Origin: Corylus avellana
Taxonomy: Eukaryota > Streptophyta > Magnoliopsida > Fagales > Betulaceae
Length of the DNA stretch: 64,000 nt
Assembly: GCF_901000735.1 (NCBI RefSeq)
Contig: NC_081543.1
Location: forward strand, 24,571,515-24,635,514
Direction of reading: 5' to 3'
Part shown: one piece after another, positions 50,191 to 62,504 of the stretch
How the letters are laid out: each line of letters begins with the position of its first letter
Position numbering within the stretch: position 1 is the stretch's first letter
Made by a program: the position numbers and the translations under genes
The notes under the pieces: generated by a model
Seen by the model: the letters and a program-made list of their open reading frames with translations, nothing else
Database searches by the model: none
What the model was told of the DNA's origin: nothing

Positions 50191-52317
50191 GTCCTTTGCC
50201 ACCCTTTGAACCTTTAATGTTAATTGGGATACATAACTAACCACCAAGCCAATGGGATTGGTTTCCTCCACTAAATGGGAGGTACTAGCTATATATTGAC
50301 AATTAAGCCCAGGATCAGTATAAACTGCGACCTTAAATTGATAAGATACTGAAAGAAAAAAAAAAATAATAATTATATGCAATATTGTTGAATGGATTGA
50401 CATTTTTAGTAATTTTGTTACGCGCTTTTCTACTTGTTAGTCCCTCAACCAAAACCTTGATTATCTAAGCAACCCAATTATCGACTACAATTGCTTAGTA
50501 ATTGTTACTTAAATTACTAGCAAACAGTAGAAAATAGAACAAACATGTGGGTTCAGATATGTTTGCTTTAATCTGTGCTATTTTTGCTTTTGTTACCTTC
50601 GTATGCTTGCCCTATTGAGACCTTTATATGCTTGCCCTATTGAGAGAACTGTAACACTCGTTTGTTTTACTTTTTGCTTGTAACTCTACACTGTTGTTTT
50701 TATTTTAGGTTTCTTGTTGGAGAGTTCACCCATTTTTTGATTTTTTGTTGTTTATGATTTTTTAGTCTCTTCCTTTCAAATTAAGAGCGGTAAGAATCAT
50801 CTATTGTAATATTTTTTCAAAGGCTCTTTCATATTTACTGTTAAAATTTGAGTCTTATATATATGAGAATTCTTTTACATTTACAACTCGAATTGCTAGC
50901 TAAGGATTCAGAAAATGTTTACTTGTTATGGGCTAAGCAACCCATAGACATTAACATTTGTGGAAATAGAGGAATCCGTAGTCAATTGGAATATGGCTAT
51001 CTTTATTATCTAAGCAACCCATACACATATACTGCTCCAATCAACATAAGCTGACTTCGGTTAAACCCTAAATTAGTATGCTGGCATACTAAAGAAGAGA
51101 CAAGGGTTCATATATTTATACCTCCTTTGTTTCCACTCAAAGCCATTTTCTTTACTGAAAATGTGTGATAATGATCAATGAATCTTTTTCAGAGGGAATG
51201 TTTCTTTTTCTTTTTTTGTCATCTTGTTAAGTTAATTTCCAGGATATTTTTTTCTTTAATTAATACAAATAAAATATATATGTTTTGGAAATTACCATAT
51301 AAATTTACCATGGCAATGGCCAGTTAATGATCACATATTCTGCTACTCCCTTTTCCAAACGAATATCTGAAGAGAAAAAACAAATTCCAACAACAATGTT
51401 TCCACCCCAATATATACTAATTACCACGAGTACTCTATTTTTTTATTTTCTAATTTTTTACTTCTAATCTTTTTTACCTCTCTTAGCATACAAACACTAT
51501 ACTATTTTTGGATACAAGCCTTTTTCCCTGTTACTCTCTTTCCCACTTTATCGAAATCCAACGGCTCTTTTCTCCTGGCATGATTGATCATTGCACCATC
51601 TTTAACAAACACAAGTGCCATTGGTTTTTGTCATTTATTTATTGTTTTTTTAGTGTCTTGAAGAAATGGAGAATTTTCCACGTGTTAGTTCAGGACTGGT
51701 CCCGAGGGTGATTCAATATGTTTGGGTTCTCAAAGTTGGGATTTGACAATCTTAAGGAATTTCGCAATATGTTTATTAAAATCTGCCTGTGTTGTAAAGT
51801 TTGATATCCTTTATTCTTTGGGGCCTGGATGTTCCAACCCATATGGAAAAGGTCTAGTGTGATTAAACTTTGAGTATCTTCTTAATCAAAATGTCTTGTC
51901 TGGCATCATCTTTAGATATAATAAACTAGATTTTCTTCTGGTTGTAATTTTGAGTGAATAATGAGACTCATTTGACACAATTTCAAACCTATATATCATA
52001 AAGAATATTCAAATTATACTTTCTAATTGCACTGCCAAAGCTGATCATAATCTTAATAAAGGTGTACTCCAAAGAAACAAACTACATGTACTGCATTCAT
52101 ATCTGAGAAAAGTATGAGGATCTTCACTGCTGGCATGAAATAATTAAACAAGATTCATAAGTTACTGATTTTTTTCTTTAAAAAAATAAATAAATAAAAA
52201 ACACTCAAGGTGTTCATGATGAGTAAACAATATCAAGACTAGGGTTAATTCCATGCAAGGGCTTTGATGCATATCAGTTTAATTACAAACCCAAAGAATG
52301 TAGTAGCTGAGTTGAGT
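49179..52317. other. MIR319 3' flank and intergenic DNA, no gene seen
   Basis: The first part may belong to the MIR319 primary transcript. Open frames here are short and mostly cross poly-T or poly-A runs (49,697-49,720 and 50,168-50,190). Nothing matches a known family. No tRNA or second microRNA was recognised. Confidence 0.35.
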
Positions 52318-52432
52318 TTTTATTTTTTATTTTTTTACATGTCCATACAAGGGAGGGGAAGGGAGATTCGAACTAGTGACCTCCACTTCATGAGGCGTGG
52401 TTCACAACCAATTGAACTACCTTTTGGGGACA
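52318..52432 (-). mobile_element. tRNA-derived SINE
   Basis: On the minus strand, GTAGTTCAATTGG (A-box, plus-strand 52,408-52,420) and GTTCGAATC (B-box, 52,365-52,373) precede GGACATGTAAAAA and an A-rich tail. It is the best-preserved internal promoter of the family seen at 6,115. Confidence 0.72.
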
Positions 52433-52596
52433 TCTGAGTTGGGTCTTGATTAGATCAGTTATGTTGATTTTCTTGGGATTGAAAATTTTCTATCGAGTTC
52501 TTCTAATAATGATTTTGATGTTGGTTTGTGTGCACTTGAGGAAAATTTTATTTTTTAGAAGAAAATAAATAATTTATCTTTTTTGGGAAAAATTTT

Positions 52597-52986
52597 ATGC
52601 ATATTGAGTTTGAGAATATAAATAAAGGATTTGTGAAACTTGAGTTACCTGAAGTTTGTGTGAAGCGATTCAAAATTACTATTCAAAATTATCTTATGAT
52701 TGGTTATAAGTTGTTTTTCTTCTGGTTTATCTTACTATTAATAAAAATGGGATTAAATAGATTAATGGGGCATCCAAAGGATCAATTAAATGACAATCGT
52801 AATTTGAGGAGAAATTCTCTTCAACTAGGGGAGAATGATGCAAATGAGTTTACAAGCAGACTAAACAGAGTAAAATGTCCATATCTGGTGATTTTAACAT
52901 CAGATAGAAACAATAATAGTGGCGTTGGAAAGCTTATTCAAATGGATACAAAGTCAAAATATTTTCCTATTTCAATGTTTTCTTGA
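52597..52986 (+). CDS. Unrecognised ORF, 129 codons
   Basis: An open frame with a central hydrophobic stretch (FFFWFILLLI, residues about 40-50), then a hydrophilic part (ENDANEFTSRLNRVKCPY and TSDRNNNSGVGKLIQMDTK). The composition is more protein-like than its surroundings, but I recognise no family and cannot define exons. It could be a transposon-derived remnant. Confidence 0.2.
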   Translation: MHIEFENINKGFVKLELPEVCVKRFKITIQNYLMIGYKLFFFWFILLLIKMGLNRLMGHPKDQLNDNRNLRRNSLQLGENDANEFTSRLNRVKCPYLVILTSDRNNNSGVGKLIQMDTKSKYFPISMFS

Positions 52987-53578
52987 CCAAAACCAGCTGT
53001 CAAGAGAAATACAAAAATAGTATTGAGAGCCTTGGTCGAAAAGTTGATCAATTCCCGTTTGACTGAGGTGCTGCATCATACAATAATCGGTCCCCGGCTC
53101 AATTGATTCCCATTTGACTGAGAGCTTAATTGCTCATTGTCATTTTTTTTTTTAGATAGAATAATTATAAATACTCAACTCACATCTCATTTTCGTCCCA
53201 TTGAGCTGATGTACCAGTGTCCATTAGCCATTGAATTTATAAATAGAGTAATTATAAATTCTAGAGGACATTAATCCACATCCAACTGTATTGCTCTCTG
53301 ATCACCTTACTCTTGCATTGATGGAACCCACCATGGAAGAAGGAATCCACCAAGTGAGAGAAGGGTGTAAAAACAACATTTTTGGATGTTGAAATAACAT
53401 TAGTGGCGGTCTTATCTTCAAAATATTGATTGCTTTCGACCAAAAAAGAAAAACACAAAGATATGGATTGCTTTCTATCTGGTTTAGATTAAGGAATCAT
53501 ATCCTTATATTATTATATACTCATGATCTATATATATATAATATTTCTCCCTATTCAGCAATAGTTCCAAAAATTTTG

Positions 53579-53582
<4 letters not shown>

Positions 53583-53614
<32 letters not shown>
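53583..53614. repeat. (AT)n microsatellite
   Basis: An uninterrupted AT run directly before the degraded SINE at 53,613. Confidence 0.8.
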
Positions 53615-53619
<5 letters not shown>

Positions 53620-53695
53620 AGGGAAGGAAAATAGGACATGACAATTCGAACTAATAACCTCTTTTTTAGGAGGCGTAATTTCCAGCTAATTTTGT
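53613..53695 (-). mobile_element. Degraded SINE
   Basis: CACAAGGGAAGG, then CAATTCGAACTAATAACCTC and AGGAGGCGTAATT align with the SINE at 52,318. The A-box side has decayed. Confidence 0.5.
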
Positions 53696-53794
53696 ATTTA
53701 ACTTTCAAACATTATACTACGTATAAACGAACTAATGAATTCGTTTAACTCTAATAACTTTAAAACATTCATTGAACTATAATGAATTATCACT

Positions 53795-54185
53795 TCTTTT
53801 GCAATTATCTCCCTAAACTTTAAAAACTCTTAATTAGTATATCCATCTTATAATTCTTTTCAATTTCAGCCGTTCGTTAAGATATTCCATTAAATCCTAG
53901 CAAAATTCTCAAAATATCAATGTTCCTTAAGATATTCCGTTAAATCCTAACAAAATTCTCAAATTCTCAATGTTTTCTTTATATATATATATTTGCAAAC
54001 TCTGTTAAATCTTAATCAAGGTTTAAATCCTTGCAATTTTTTCCTAAAAATTAAAATGATGGGTATTTTGAAAATTTTGACACCCCTCTATTAGGATTTA
54101 GCGGAAAATCCAAACAAATGGGTGAAATTGAAAAAAAAAAAAAATTGAAAGATAGATACATTAAATTGAAAGTTGGGTTAAATAC
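53795..54185. mobile_element. Foldback (long-TIR) element
   Basis: The left half (CCGTTAAATCCTAACAAAATTCTCAAA, seen twice at about 53,883 and 53,936) faces a right half (TTTTGAAAATTTTGACACCC, CTATTAGGATTTAGCGGAAAATCC). The outer arms (ATATCCATCTTATAATTC and GAAAGATAGATACATT) are also inverted. Similar to 21,485. Confidence 0.45.
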
Positions 54186-54460
54186 CTTTTGCCTTTTGTG
54201 GTTTTACAACTTTATTTTTACTCAACTTAATTTAATTTTGTATCGCAAATGGTACCTCACTTATTGATTAAAATAGAGATAGTACTCCCATCCAACTTTC
54301 GTCAAAAAAATTGACGAAAGTCCATGTCATCCCAATAAAAAGCTGACACGTAACAATAAGTAATATTCAAATTTTTTAAAATAGTTAATTTAAAAAAATA
54401 AAAAGAAAAAGAAAAATAATAACTAAAAAACTAAAAAAACAAAAAGAAAAGAAGAAGCAA

Positions 54461-54800
54461 AGGGATGGCTGAGCCATCCCTATGGCCAACACCACCCCCA
54501 TATGCCTTGGGGGTGGTCGAGCCACCCCCATTAGGCCAGGGGGTGATTCTGGCCATCCTCTTCGGCCAGCCATCCCCATAGGCGTTGGGGGTGGTCCTGC
54601 TTTAATTTTTGTGTGTGTGTGTGTGTGTTTTGGCCTTCCAGGGGTGGCCGAGCCACCCACAAGGCTATGAGGGTGGGTTAGCCTCCCCTTGCTAGCCATG
54701 GGGGTCGCTTGGCAACCCCTTCACTTCTATTTTTTATATTTTATTTTACTTTATTAGTTTTTTTAGTTATTAGTTATTGCTGGCCATGGGGGTCGCTCGG
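54461..54800. repeat. GC-rich palindromic repeat cluster
   Basis: GGGGTGG-NNGAG-CCACCCC-type palindromes and half-sites recur: GGGGGTGG...CCACCCCC at 54,509-54,529, GGGGTGGCCGAGCCACCC near 54,641, and GGCTGAGCCATCCC near 54,467. GGCCATGGGGGTCGCT-like units lie at 54,696 and 54,783, and a (TG)n run at 54,610. This GC-rich island in very AT-rich DNA has no convincing ORF and probably belongs to a non-autonomous transposon. Confidence 0.55.
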
Positions 54801-54890
54801 CATATAGGAGTAGTTACAAATGTATCAAAAGTCAAAGAGGTTAAAAATAAAGTTTTCCAAAAAAATTAGTTGGCAAGTTAAGACGTTACC

Positions 54891-54893
<3 letters not shown>

Positions 54894-54976
<83 letters not shown>
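54894..54976. repeat. Long (AT)n microsatellite, about 83 bp
   Basis: An uninterrupted AT dinucleotide run directly before the LINE. It will fold on itself and may be mis-sized in the assembly. Confidence 0.9.
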
Positions 54977-54980
<4 letters not shown>

Positions 54981-54984
54981 GAGG

Positions 54985-56201
54985 GGAGGCCATGGTCTTT
55001 CAACCACCAGATTCTAGTACTCAATGACTTCAATGGAAGCACTCCGTCGTCTTAGATGGCATTCATGCACTCCCCGTTCTGGGTGCAGGTGCATGATATG
55101 CCATTACTTTGCATGACTAAAGGGATTGGTACGAAATAGGAGAATCGATGGGTAGGCTGGAGGAAGTTGACCTGGCAGGCGACGGGGCTGGATGGAGAAG
55201 ATGTTTACGTTTTTGGGTGGAGATTGACTTATCGAAGCATCTTGAGCAGGGCCGAGCACTTATGCTAGAAGGGAAGTCTCACTAGGTAACCTTCAAGTAC
55301 GAGAAACTGCCATTGTTTTGTTTTGACTATGGCCGAGTAGTTCATGGGGAGAAGGGTTGTCCCGTACCACGAAGTACAAGAATGAGTGCAATTGATGAAA
55401 GGAAACAATGGGGCGTGTGGCTAAGGGCTGATGACTGTAGAAGAAGAGGATCAGGTGGTGGGGCCGCCTTTTCAACTGATGGGGGGCAGAAACCTAGTTA
55501 GCATGAGTGAACAGGGGGAGACGGTGCCGATCAAAAAAGGGGAAGTACTTACATGGGATCCTCCAGATTTTATGGAAACCCTAGGCAATCAACTTGGCAG
55601 AATTAGGGAATGAGGAGAGAAGATTCTGCTTCCTTCCAAAACAAAAATATGGAGAGATTGGGTGAGAAGGACAAGGCGAAGTTGGAGGATTCGGTTGGGC
55701 AGTTTTCAGCGGTAAATAAGGAATGTTTAGAAGGAAATTATTTAGCTAAGGAGGGAAAGAGTAGTCATGCTGAGGTGGCTACTGCTATTACAATTGACAC
55801 AACAACTGGTAGTGGGCCAATAGAAAGAACCTCCACGGGCCTAGCTGCCAAGAAGAAGACGTGCCAAATAGACAATGGGCTAATAGGCCACAGATGATGG
55901 GTCAAGAAGAGAATGGGGCTGAAGGCATGCAGATGGACTCTCCTCCATACTCGAAGTAATTGGCGAAATCACAAGGGGTTAACCTACGTACATGGAAACG
56001 TAAAGCACGTAGGGGAAATAACATTGATGGTAATGATGGGGTGGGACACACTTTAAGCAGGAAGAGGAATGAGAACCTTTGTGGTGGAGATGGTGGGACA
56101 ACTAGGGAGGGCAAAAGGCGGAGACAAGAGGTGGTAGTGGAAAATGGAGAGAACCAAGACATGGCGGCAGCGTCTGAGTCCCAGCCCCGCCGTCACCAAT
56201 G
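54985..56201 (+). pseudogene. LINE ORF1 (gag-like, DUF4283 and CCHC knuckle)
   Basis: ORF1 proteins of plant L1 elements bind the element RNA. In broken frames I see FWVQVHDMPLLCMTKGIGT, IGESMGRLEEVDL, WRRCLRFWVEIDLSKHL and VTFKYEKLPLFC, the typical DUF4283 C-terminal half. The zinc knuckle follows as CFDYGRVVHGEKGC (about 55,315-55,356), where the second cysteine has become tyrosine. A long hydrophilic tail with basic stretches (TWKRKARRGN, KRRRQEVVVE) follows to 56,201. The ORF1 stop and ORF2 start overlap near 56,199 (ATGAG). Stops and shifts disable it. Confidence 0.8.
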
Positions 56202-59200
56202 AGCCTCTTAAGTTGGAACTGCCGAGGGCTTGGGAACCCTCGGGCAGTTCGAGACCTTTGTCAATTGACAAAGGAAAAGAAGCCCACAATTTTGTTTCTT
56301 ATGGAGACAAAATGTAGGAGGAATAGAATGGAGATAGTATGTGTGATGTTGGGGTTTGATTGTTTGTTTGTAGTAGAGCCTGTTGGTAGGAGTGGTGGCC
56401 TTGCACTGCTCTAGGATGATACTGATATGCTGGAAATACAAAATTTCTCAAGGAGACACATGAATGCTATTGTGAGGCATGGGGATTAAGGGAGTCTTTG
56501 GAAGATGACTGGGTTTTATGGGCACCCAGATTGGACTAAAAGACACGAATCTTGGGCTTTGTTAAACCATCTCCGAAATAACGGATCAACCGGAAAAGAT
56601 GGGGGCGTTTCTGCGGAAAGAGACCCAAATGACCCAATTCAGGGAGGCGTTGGAAGATTGTCAACTTAGTGACTTAGGGTTCAAGGGATCCAAATTCACT
56701 TGGACTAATTATAGGCAAGATGGCAGCTTCATCAAAGAGTGCTTGGACCGGGCTGTTGCAAATTTGGGTTAGTGTAATTTGAATAAGAGGGTGGAGGTTA
56801 ATATTCTAGCAGCCCATTCATCAGACCACAAATCTATGTTTATCACTTTCTCTGATAGGGAAGGGGACTATACACAGGCTAAGCATGGCACAAAGTTATT
56901 GCAAATCAAGTTATTGCAAAGGCATGGAAAGAAGATACGGGTGGAGGTAAGGCTTGTAAATCTGACTTACGGAGATGGAACTGGCACAAGCATGGAAGTG
57001 CCGAGAAAGTAATTAAGGAGAAAACTAAGCAGCTGGAAATTCTCTAGAGGCATGAAGGAGGATCGGATGGGCAAAAAATTAAATAGCTTCAAGAGGAGAT
57101 TGACTTCCTTTTAGAGCAAGAGGACACAAGATGAAAACAATGAGCCAAGCAAAACTGGTACCGTAATGGTGATAGAAACACAACCTTTTTTCATGCATGG
57201 GCTACTCATTGAAGGAGGATCAATCATATTCAGAAAATCCAAGACGACGCGGGCAGAGAATGGACAAAACCAGAGGATATTAGCAAGTCTTTTATTGATT
57301 TTTACCAAACACTTTTTACGGCTAGGGGGGTGCACGGTGTGGAGGAATGCCTTATGGGGTTGGAGGTTCGAGTTACTGTAGACATGAATTGCAATTTGCT
57401 AAAGGTGTTCACCATGGCAGAAGTGGATGTAGCACTGAAGCAAATGCACCCTTTGAAGTCTCAAGGACTTGATGGCATGTCAACATGCTTTTATCAACAT
57501 TCATGGGCAACAGTGCGGAATGAGGTATGGATGGCAATTTTAGATTTTCTGAATAATGGAATTTTTGATTCATCAATTAATGATACGTATATTACATTAA
57601 CTAGCACATAACCCGCGATATGCGTATGATTTTTCATTATAATTTAATTTCAAAAATTTAAATGCATCACATCTTACTTTTCACTATAAGTTAAAATAGG
57701 TGTGTGCAAAAATATATCATGCCTCTTTTAATGAAAATATATACTAAATGTTATACACTAGTACATTACTGAAAATGTACTTTTTCTTTTTTGAAGTATA
57801 CTTTTTATTTTATATGAAAAGTATAAAAGGAAGAAAAAAAATAGCAAGAAGAAAACTTGAATTCTGATTATCAAAATATTAATAGAAAATTAATAGGAAA
57901 CTCTGATATTGTTGATATGATACTTATTATATTTCAATACAAATAAAACCAATAAAGTTTTAATCATTTCAGAAAAATACAGAGTAAAATAAACAAAATC
58001 TTACAAAGAATATATATCATTCATTCTTTTTTGAAATAGTGGTAATTGGTTTCTCGTTAAAACAAATCAACGGATGGAACGGTATGCTCCATTGTTACAA
58101 TGTCTAAGATACAATCAAAATAAAATCTTCACTCAATAAACAAAATCTTCTCTTTTCTTTTTAATACAAAATAAACACATATTCCACTCAATATTTAATG
58201 CAATCAAATAAATCTCTTCAACACTTTCAAAAAATGCTAGAAAATCCGAGTAAATCACAAAACCGAAAAAAAAAAAAAAAAATCCAATAAAATATTCAAA
58301 TGAATTAAAACATAAAATCTTATTGGTGTGATACCTATTATATTTCAATACAAAAAAACTTTCTAGAGAAACAAACATAAAGATAATCAATTTACTGTGG
58401 TGAAAAATTTATACATAGATACATAAAGATAAATCCATACAACAAAATTTTCAATTAAATAGAAACCCTAGACGGAATCAAATACAATGCAAAAATAAAC
58501 AAAATCTTTTTATTTTATAAGTACCTAATAAAACAAAGATTGCACTAAGTATTTAACAAGATCAGATAAATCATTTCAGGTTCAATGTTTAATTATCTTT
58601 TTAGTGTTTCGAAAGAGTTTCTATTCTTTTTTTTTTTTGTTGCACAAAAATCAAATAAACACACTATAATCTTCCATTAGCCCACTAAAAATCCAAACAA
58701 TTTATTATCTTAATTCATAAGTTGCAATTGTCACCAAAGAACAAATTGAAAAAAAAATAAACAACCTACAAATACAGTTAATACTCAATTCTAATTGTTT
58801 GGAGAGGGTTGTGTTATCCTTATTAAGGGTTTATTTGAGATTGTAGTTTTAATAAGTACGATTTTAAAAATTAATTTTTTTAAAAATTGTGTTTTTGAAA
58901 GGTTAAAAATAAGAATTACTTCGGGATTGAGTTTTTAGGTTATTATTGTTGAAGAGTGGAGAGAGAAAAAAGAAAAAAAAAAGTTAATTCTTGAATTTGT
59001 AGTTTTTCTCAAATAAAAAACATACACATGGAAGATTAAGAAGAAGAATTACTTAAGGTTGATTTTTTAGGTTGTTATAAGAGTTGAGAGAGAGAGAGAG
59101 AGACATGGGAAGAGAAAAAAAAAAAAGTTAAATCGGTGAGAGAGAAAAAAAAAATCCAAAATAATTGGGAGATCTTTATTTTGTAGGCCTTATTATTTTG

Positions 59201-62200
59201 TAGATAATCTATTATTAATCAAATTGTTTTTCAATGGCTTATTATTTAGAAAAAAAAAATTTCTTATTTTAGAAATTATCTATTATTACATGGACAAAGT
59301 AAATGTAGAAAAAAAAAATCCTATTCTCTAACATTTTCTAAATTTGAATTAAAAATATTAAAGTAACTAAAAGTATTAATACATAATAATTTGATTTGTA
59401 TTATTTGTTTCCTTATTTGATTTGGGCATTAATAATACTTAATATTGTGCATTAAATGTTTGAATTTAATGAAATCACATATAAGGAAAATTATTGAAAT
59501 ATAATTAAATGCCTTTAATGAAGCTAATTTAATGACCGGTTCACACTTAAAAAATCGGTTCAAAAATTATGCCTTAAAAAACCAGTTTATTCTTTAAAAA
59601 AAAAGGGTTCACGCCACATGTCGCAATATTAAGGCACTTGTAAGAGTGATTCGGCTTTTATATATATATATGATTCCCAAAGTTAAAGAATCCTTCCAGA
59701 ATTACTGAGTACAGGCCCATCAATCTTTGCAATGTAATTTATAAGTTGATTGCCAATGTGTTAGCTAACAAACTGAAGAAGGTCCTCCATTTTATAATCT
59801 CGGCCAACCAAAGTGCCTTCATACCGAGACGACTCATTACAAACAACATTTTGGTGGCTTTTGAAGCTCTCCAGACTATGGACGCACGGATGAAAGGAAA
59901 AAAAGCCTAAAAAAGGGTATATGGGCGCTCAAATTGGATATGAGCAAGATCTATGATCGAGTAGAGTGGGATTTTTTGGAAGCAATTATGCTCTCAAGAT
60001 TGGCTTTGAAAGGAGCTGGGTGGATAAAGTGATGATGTGCGTTCGTACTGTGTCATATTCTATTTTGATCAGTGGCCAACCTAATGGGAAAATTGTGCCT
60101 TCCAGGGGAATCCGACAGGGAGACTCATTGTCTCCTTATTTGTTCATCTTGTGTGCCGAAGGCCAAAGTATCTTGCCGCGAAGGGCGGAACAAGAAAGGA
60201 AAATAACAGGCGGTTGCCCATTACAAGAAGCGGCACGAAAATTAACCATTTGTTCTTTGTGGACGACAGTTTGTTGTTTTGCAAAGCGAGTATACTGGAA
60301 TGGGCTCGAATCCAAAAGGCTTTGGAGGTGTATGAAAAAGCTTCTGGCCAAAAGTTGAACCGAGGCAAGACTTCTATCTTCTTTAGCAAAAACACAAAAA
60401 GGGAAGCCAAATATCTGATTTTGTCAATGGCCGAAGTTAACTCTACAACCAACTATGAAAGATACTTGGGTTTGCCTGCTTTAATAGGACGAGCGAAAGT
60501 GAGCTCCTTTACGGCTCTAAAAGGAAGGATTTGGGACCGCATGAATGGTTGGAAGGAAAAGTTCCTATCACAAGCAGGTAAGGAAGTTCTATTAAAGGAG
60601 GTGATACATGCTATCCCAACCAACACAATGAGTGTGTTTCAATTGCCCAAGACTCTTTGCAAGGATATTAACTCCATGATGTCCAAGTTTTGGTGGGGGC
60701 ACAAGGGAAATGATGCACGGATTGCTTGGATGAGCTGGAGTAAGATGGGAAGAGCCAAGGAAAGAGGGGGGCTGGGGTATAGAGATCTCGAAATGTTTAA
60801 CTTAGCCCTCCTTGTGAAACAAGGGTGGAGAATCATTCAGAGGCTAGACACTTTGGTGGCAAAAATATTTCGGGTGAAATACTTTCCGAATGGAACCTTC
60901 TTGGATTCTAAATTGGGGTGGAAACCATCATATGCTTGGCGAAGTATTTGGAATGCAAAAGCTCTTTTACAAGAGGGGCTTGTGTGGCGAGTGGGGAATG
61001 GTGATTCAATTAAAATCTGGGAGGATCAGTGGCTTCCAACACTCGGGTCACACCTTGTCCAATCCCTAGTGAGGATTTTGCCAAGGGACGGTAAGGTGAG
61101 TGAGTTGCTTGATTTGGATACAAATTGGTGGAACACCACAATGGTACATGACATTTTCGGTACAGATAAAGCTAGAGCGATATCCAGCATGCCGTGTGTC
61201 TTCGAAATAGGAAAGACCAGCTTGTCTGGGCTGGTACGAAGCATGGCGATTACACTGTGTGCAGTGCTTATCATATGATCAAAGAAAATGGTCTCAGATA
61301 AGAGGGCAACAACTCAAATGCCCAACACATAACATCAATTTGGAGGGGAATATGGAAGATCAAATGTACTAGAGTGGTTAAAACTTTTCTTTAGCAAGCT
61401 TGTAATAATATTTTACCCACAAAGGAGTTACTCTTCAAATGGCATATTATCTCGGATCTCCTCTGTCCTATATGTTGTCTGGTAACCGAAACCATTGGGC
61501 ATATGTTGTGGATCTATCCGTCAGCCAAAGATGTCTTGATGGAGTGCAGCCCCAAGATTCATAAGTGTACTAGTGATGAAATAGATTTTCTTCATATCAT
61601 GGCCAAACTAATGGAGAGGTTGGACGATGATCAGCTTCAGTTAGTGGCTACTGTGGCGAGGCAAGTTTGGATAAGAAGAAAATATATTGTTTTTGGCGGT
61701 GACATGGTTGATCCTTCATCCTTGGTTCGACTTGCAAAGGACCAGGTGGAGGCCTTCTGCAACGTTGCCCTGGGGAGAAATAATAGTAAAGTAGCTCCTC
61801 CACCCAATCCAGTAGTGGGTTGGACAAAGCCACCAGTTGGACATGTGAAGGTAAACTGGGATGCATCGATTAATAAATAGCAGAACATCATGGGCGTTGG
61901 AGTCATTGTTCGTGACCATGCAAGGAAGGCTTTGGGAATGTCGTGTGCTAGCAGAGGCTACATCAACAACCCCCTTATGGCAGAAGCCGTTGGCGCATGG
62001 GAAGCGGTGGACCTAGCACAACGTATGGGATTACAAAATGTGATTTTTTAGGGGGACGCCTTGGAAGTAGTCCATGTTTTGAACAAGGAGAATGACTGTT
62101 GGACGATCTATGGCCAAACTGTGAATGGCGCTAAGGAGGAAATGGACAAGTGGCAAGGATGGGTAGTTCATCATGTTAGTAGAGTAGCTAATGGGGCTGT

Positions 62201-62300
62201 ACACCGCCTAGGCCAGTTAGCATTCATGCACAAGGAGGGTAAAGAGTGGAGGAATGACTTTCCTTTCTGTGTGAAAGAAATTATATCTAATGATGTTTAA
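56199..62300 (+). pseudogene. LINE ORF2 (endonuclease, reverse transcriptase, RNase H), broken
   Basis: ORF2 nicks the target and copies the element RNA. The endonuclease opens at 56,199 with MSLLSWNCRGLGNPRAVRDL and includes GFYGHPDW and SDHKSMFITF (about 56,820). A connector (TTFFHAWATHRRRINHIQ, about 57,180) leads to the reverse transcriptase: LKSQGLDGMSTCFYQ (about 57,460), then the Helitron from 57,601 to 59,673, then EYRPISLCNVIYKLIANVLA (about 59,707), ANQSAFIPRR, GIRQGDSLSPYLFI (about 60,110) and the catalytic FVDD (about 60,258). A long open piece at 60,151-61,278 holds the thumb and GLGYRDLEMFN. The zf-RVT (about 61,460, CPICC) and RNase H follow, with catalytic D (VNWDAS), E (MAEAV) and D (GDALEVV) kept. 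There are several stops, for example inside the RNase H at 61,878 and 62,049. Confidence 0.87.
57601..59673 (-). mobile_element. Non-autonomous Helitron, 2,073 bp, inside the LINE RT
   Basis: On the minus strand the element begins TC (59,673-59,672) and ends GTGCTAG (CTAG at 57,604-57,601), matching the Helitron 5'-TC and 3'-CTRR ends. It sits between host A (57,600) and T (59,674), the Helitron target dinucleotide. It has no terminal inverted repeats and no target-site duplication. Removing it restores an in-frame LINE segment from TYITL to IPKVK, which fixes both ends to the base. Upstream of CTAG the sequence CGCATATCGCGGG is a weak remnant of the usual 3' hairpin. The AT-rich interior shows no Rep or helicase ORF. 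A (GA)n tract lies near 59,087. Confidence 0.85.
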
Positions 62301-62334
62301 TTTTGGCTTTGGCTTTTAATGAGAACCACTTCAA

Positions 62335-62358
62335 AATAATAATAATAATAATAATAAT
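62335..62358 (+). repeat. (AAT)n tail of the LINE
   Basis: Eight AAT units follow the ORF2 3' end after a 35-bp 3' UTR. This is where a LINE's simple-sequence tail is expected. Confidence 0.75.
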
Positions 62359-62504
62359 GTGAGTAAGTTATAAATATAGTATACTATGTATAACTAATTA
62401 ACTATAGTACAAGTATAGTATATAGTTATACTTGAAGAAGAAAAAAGAATCTAGTTTGGCTATTCTGTTCGGATGCTCTACTAGTTAGTATGTTAATACA
62501 TAGG

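Larger units (their letters stand above)
54985..62358 (+). mobile_element. L1-type LINE, degenerate, interrupted by a Helitron
   Basis: A plant L1-clade retrotransposon with both ORFs in the expected order: DUF4283 plus zinc knuckle, then endonuclease, reverse transcriptase, zf-RVT and RNase H. It ends in an (AAT)n tail at 62,335-62,358, shortly after the ORF2 stop at 62,300. The 5' end is placed at the edge of the AT repeat. Without the 2,073-bp Helitron the length is about 5.3 kb. No flanking target-site duplication was identified. Many stops and frameshifts make it immobile. Confidence 0.88.

Noticed and set aside
53040..53130. Direct repeat TCAATTCCCGTTTGACTGAG / TTGATTCCCATTTGACTGAG
   Set aside because: Two imperfect copies about 57 bp apart, with no termini or duplications to make it a defined element.
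54820..55017. Poly Ile-Tyr ORFs on both strands
   Set aside because: Direct translation of the (AT)n microsatellite.
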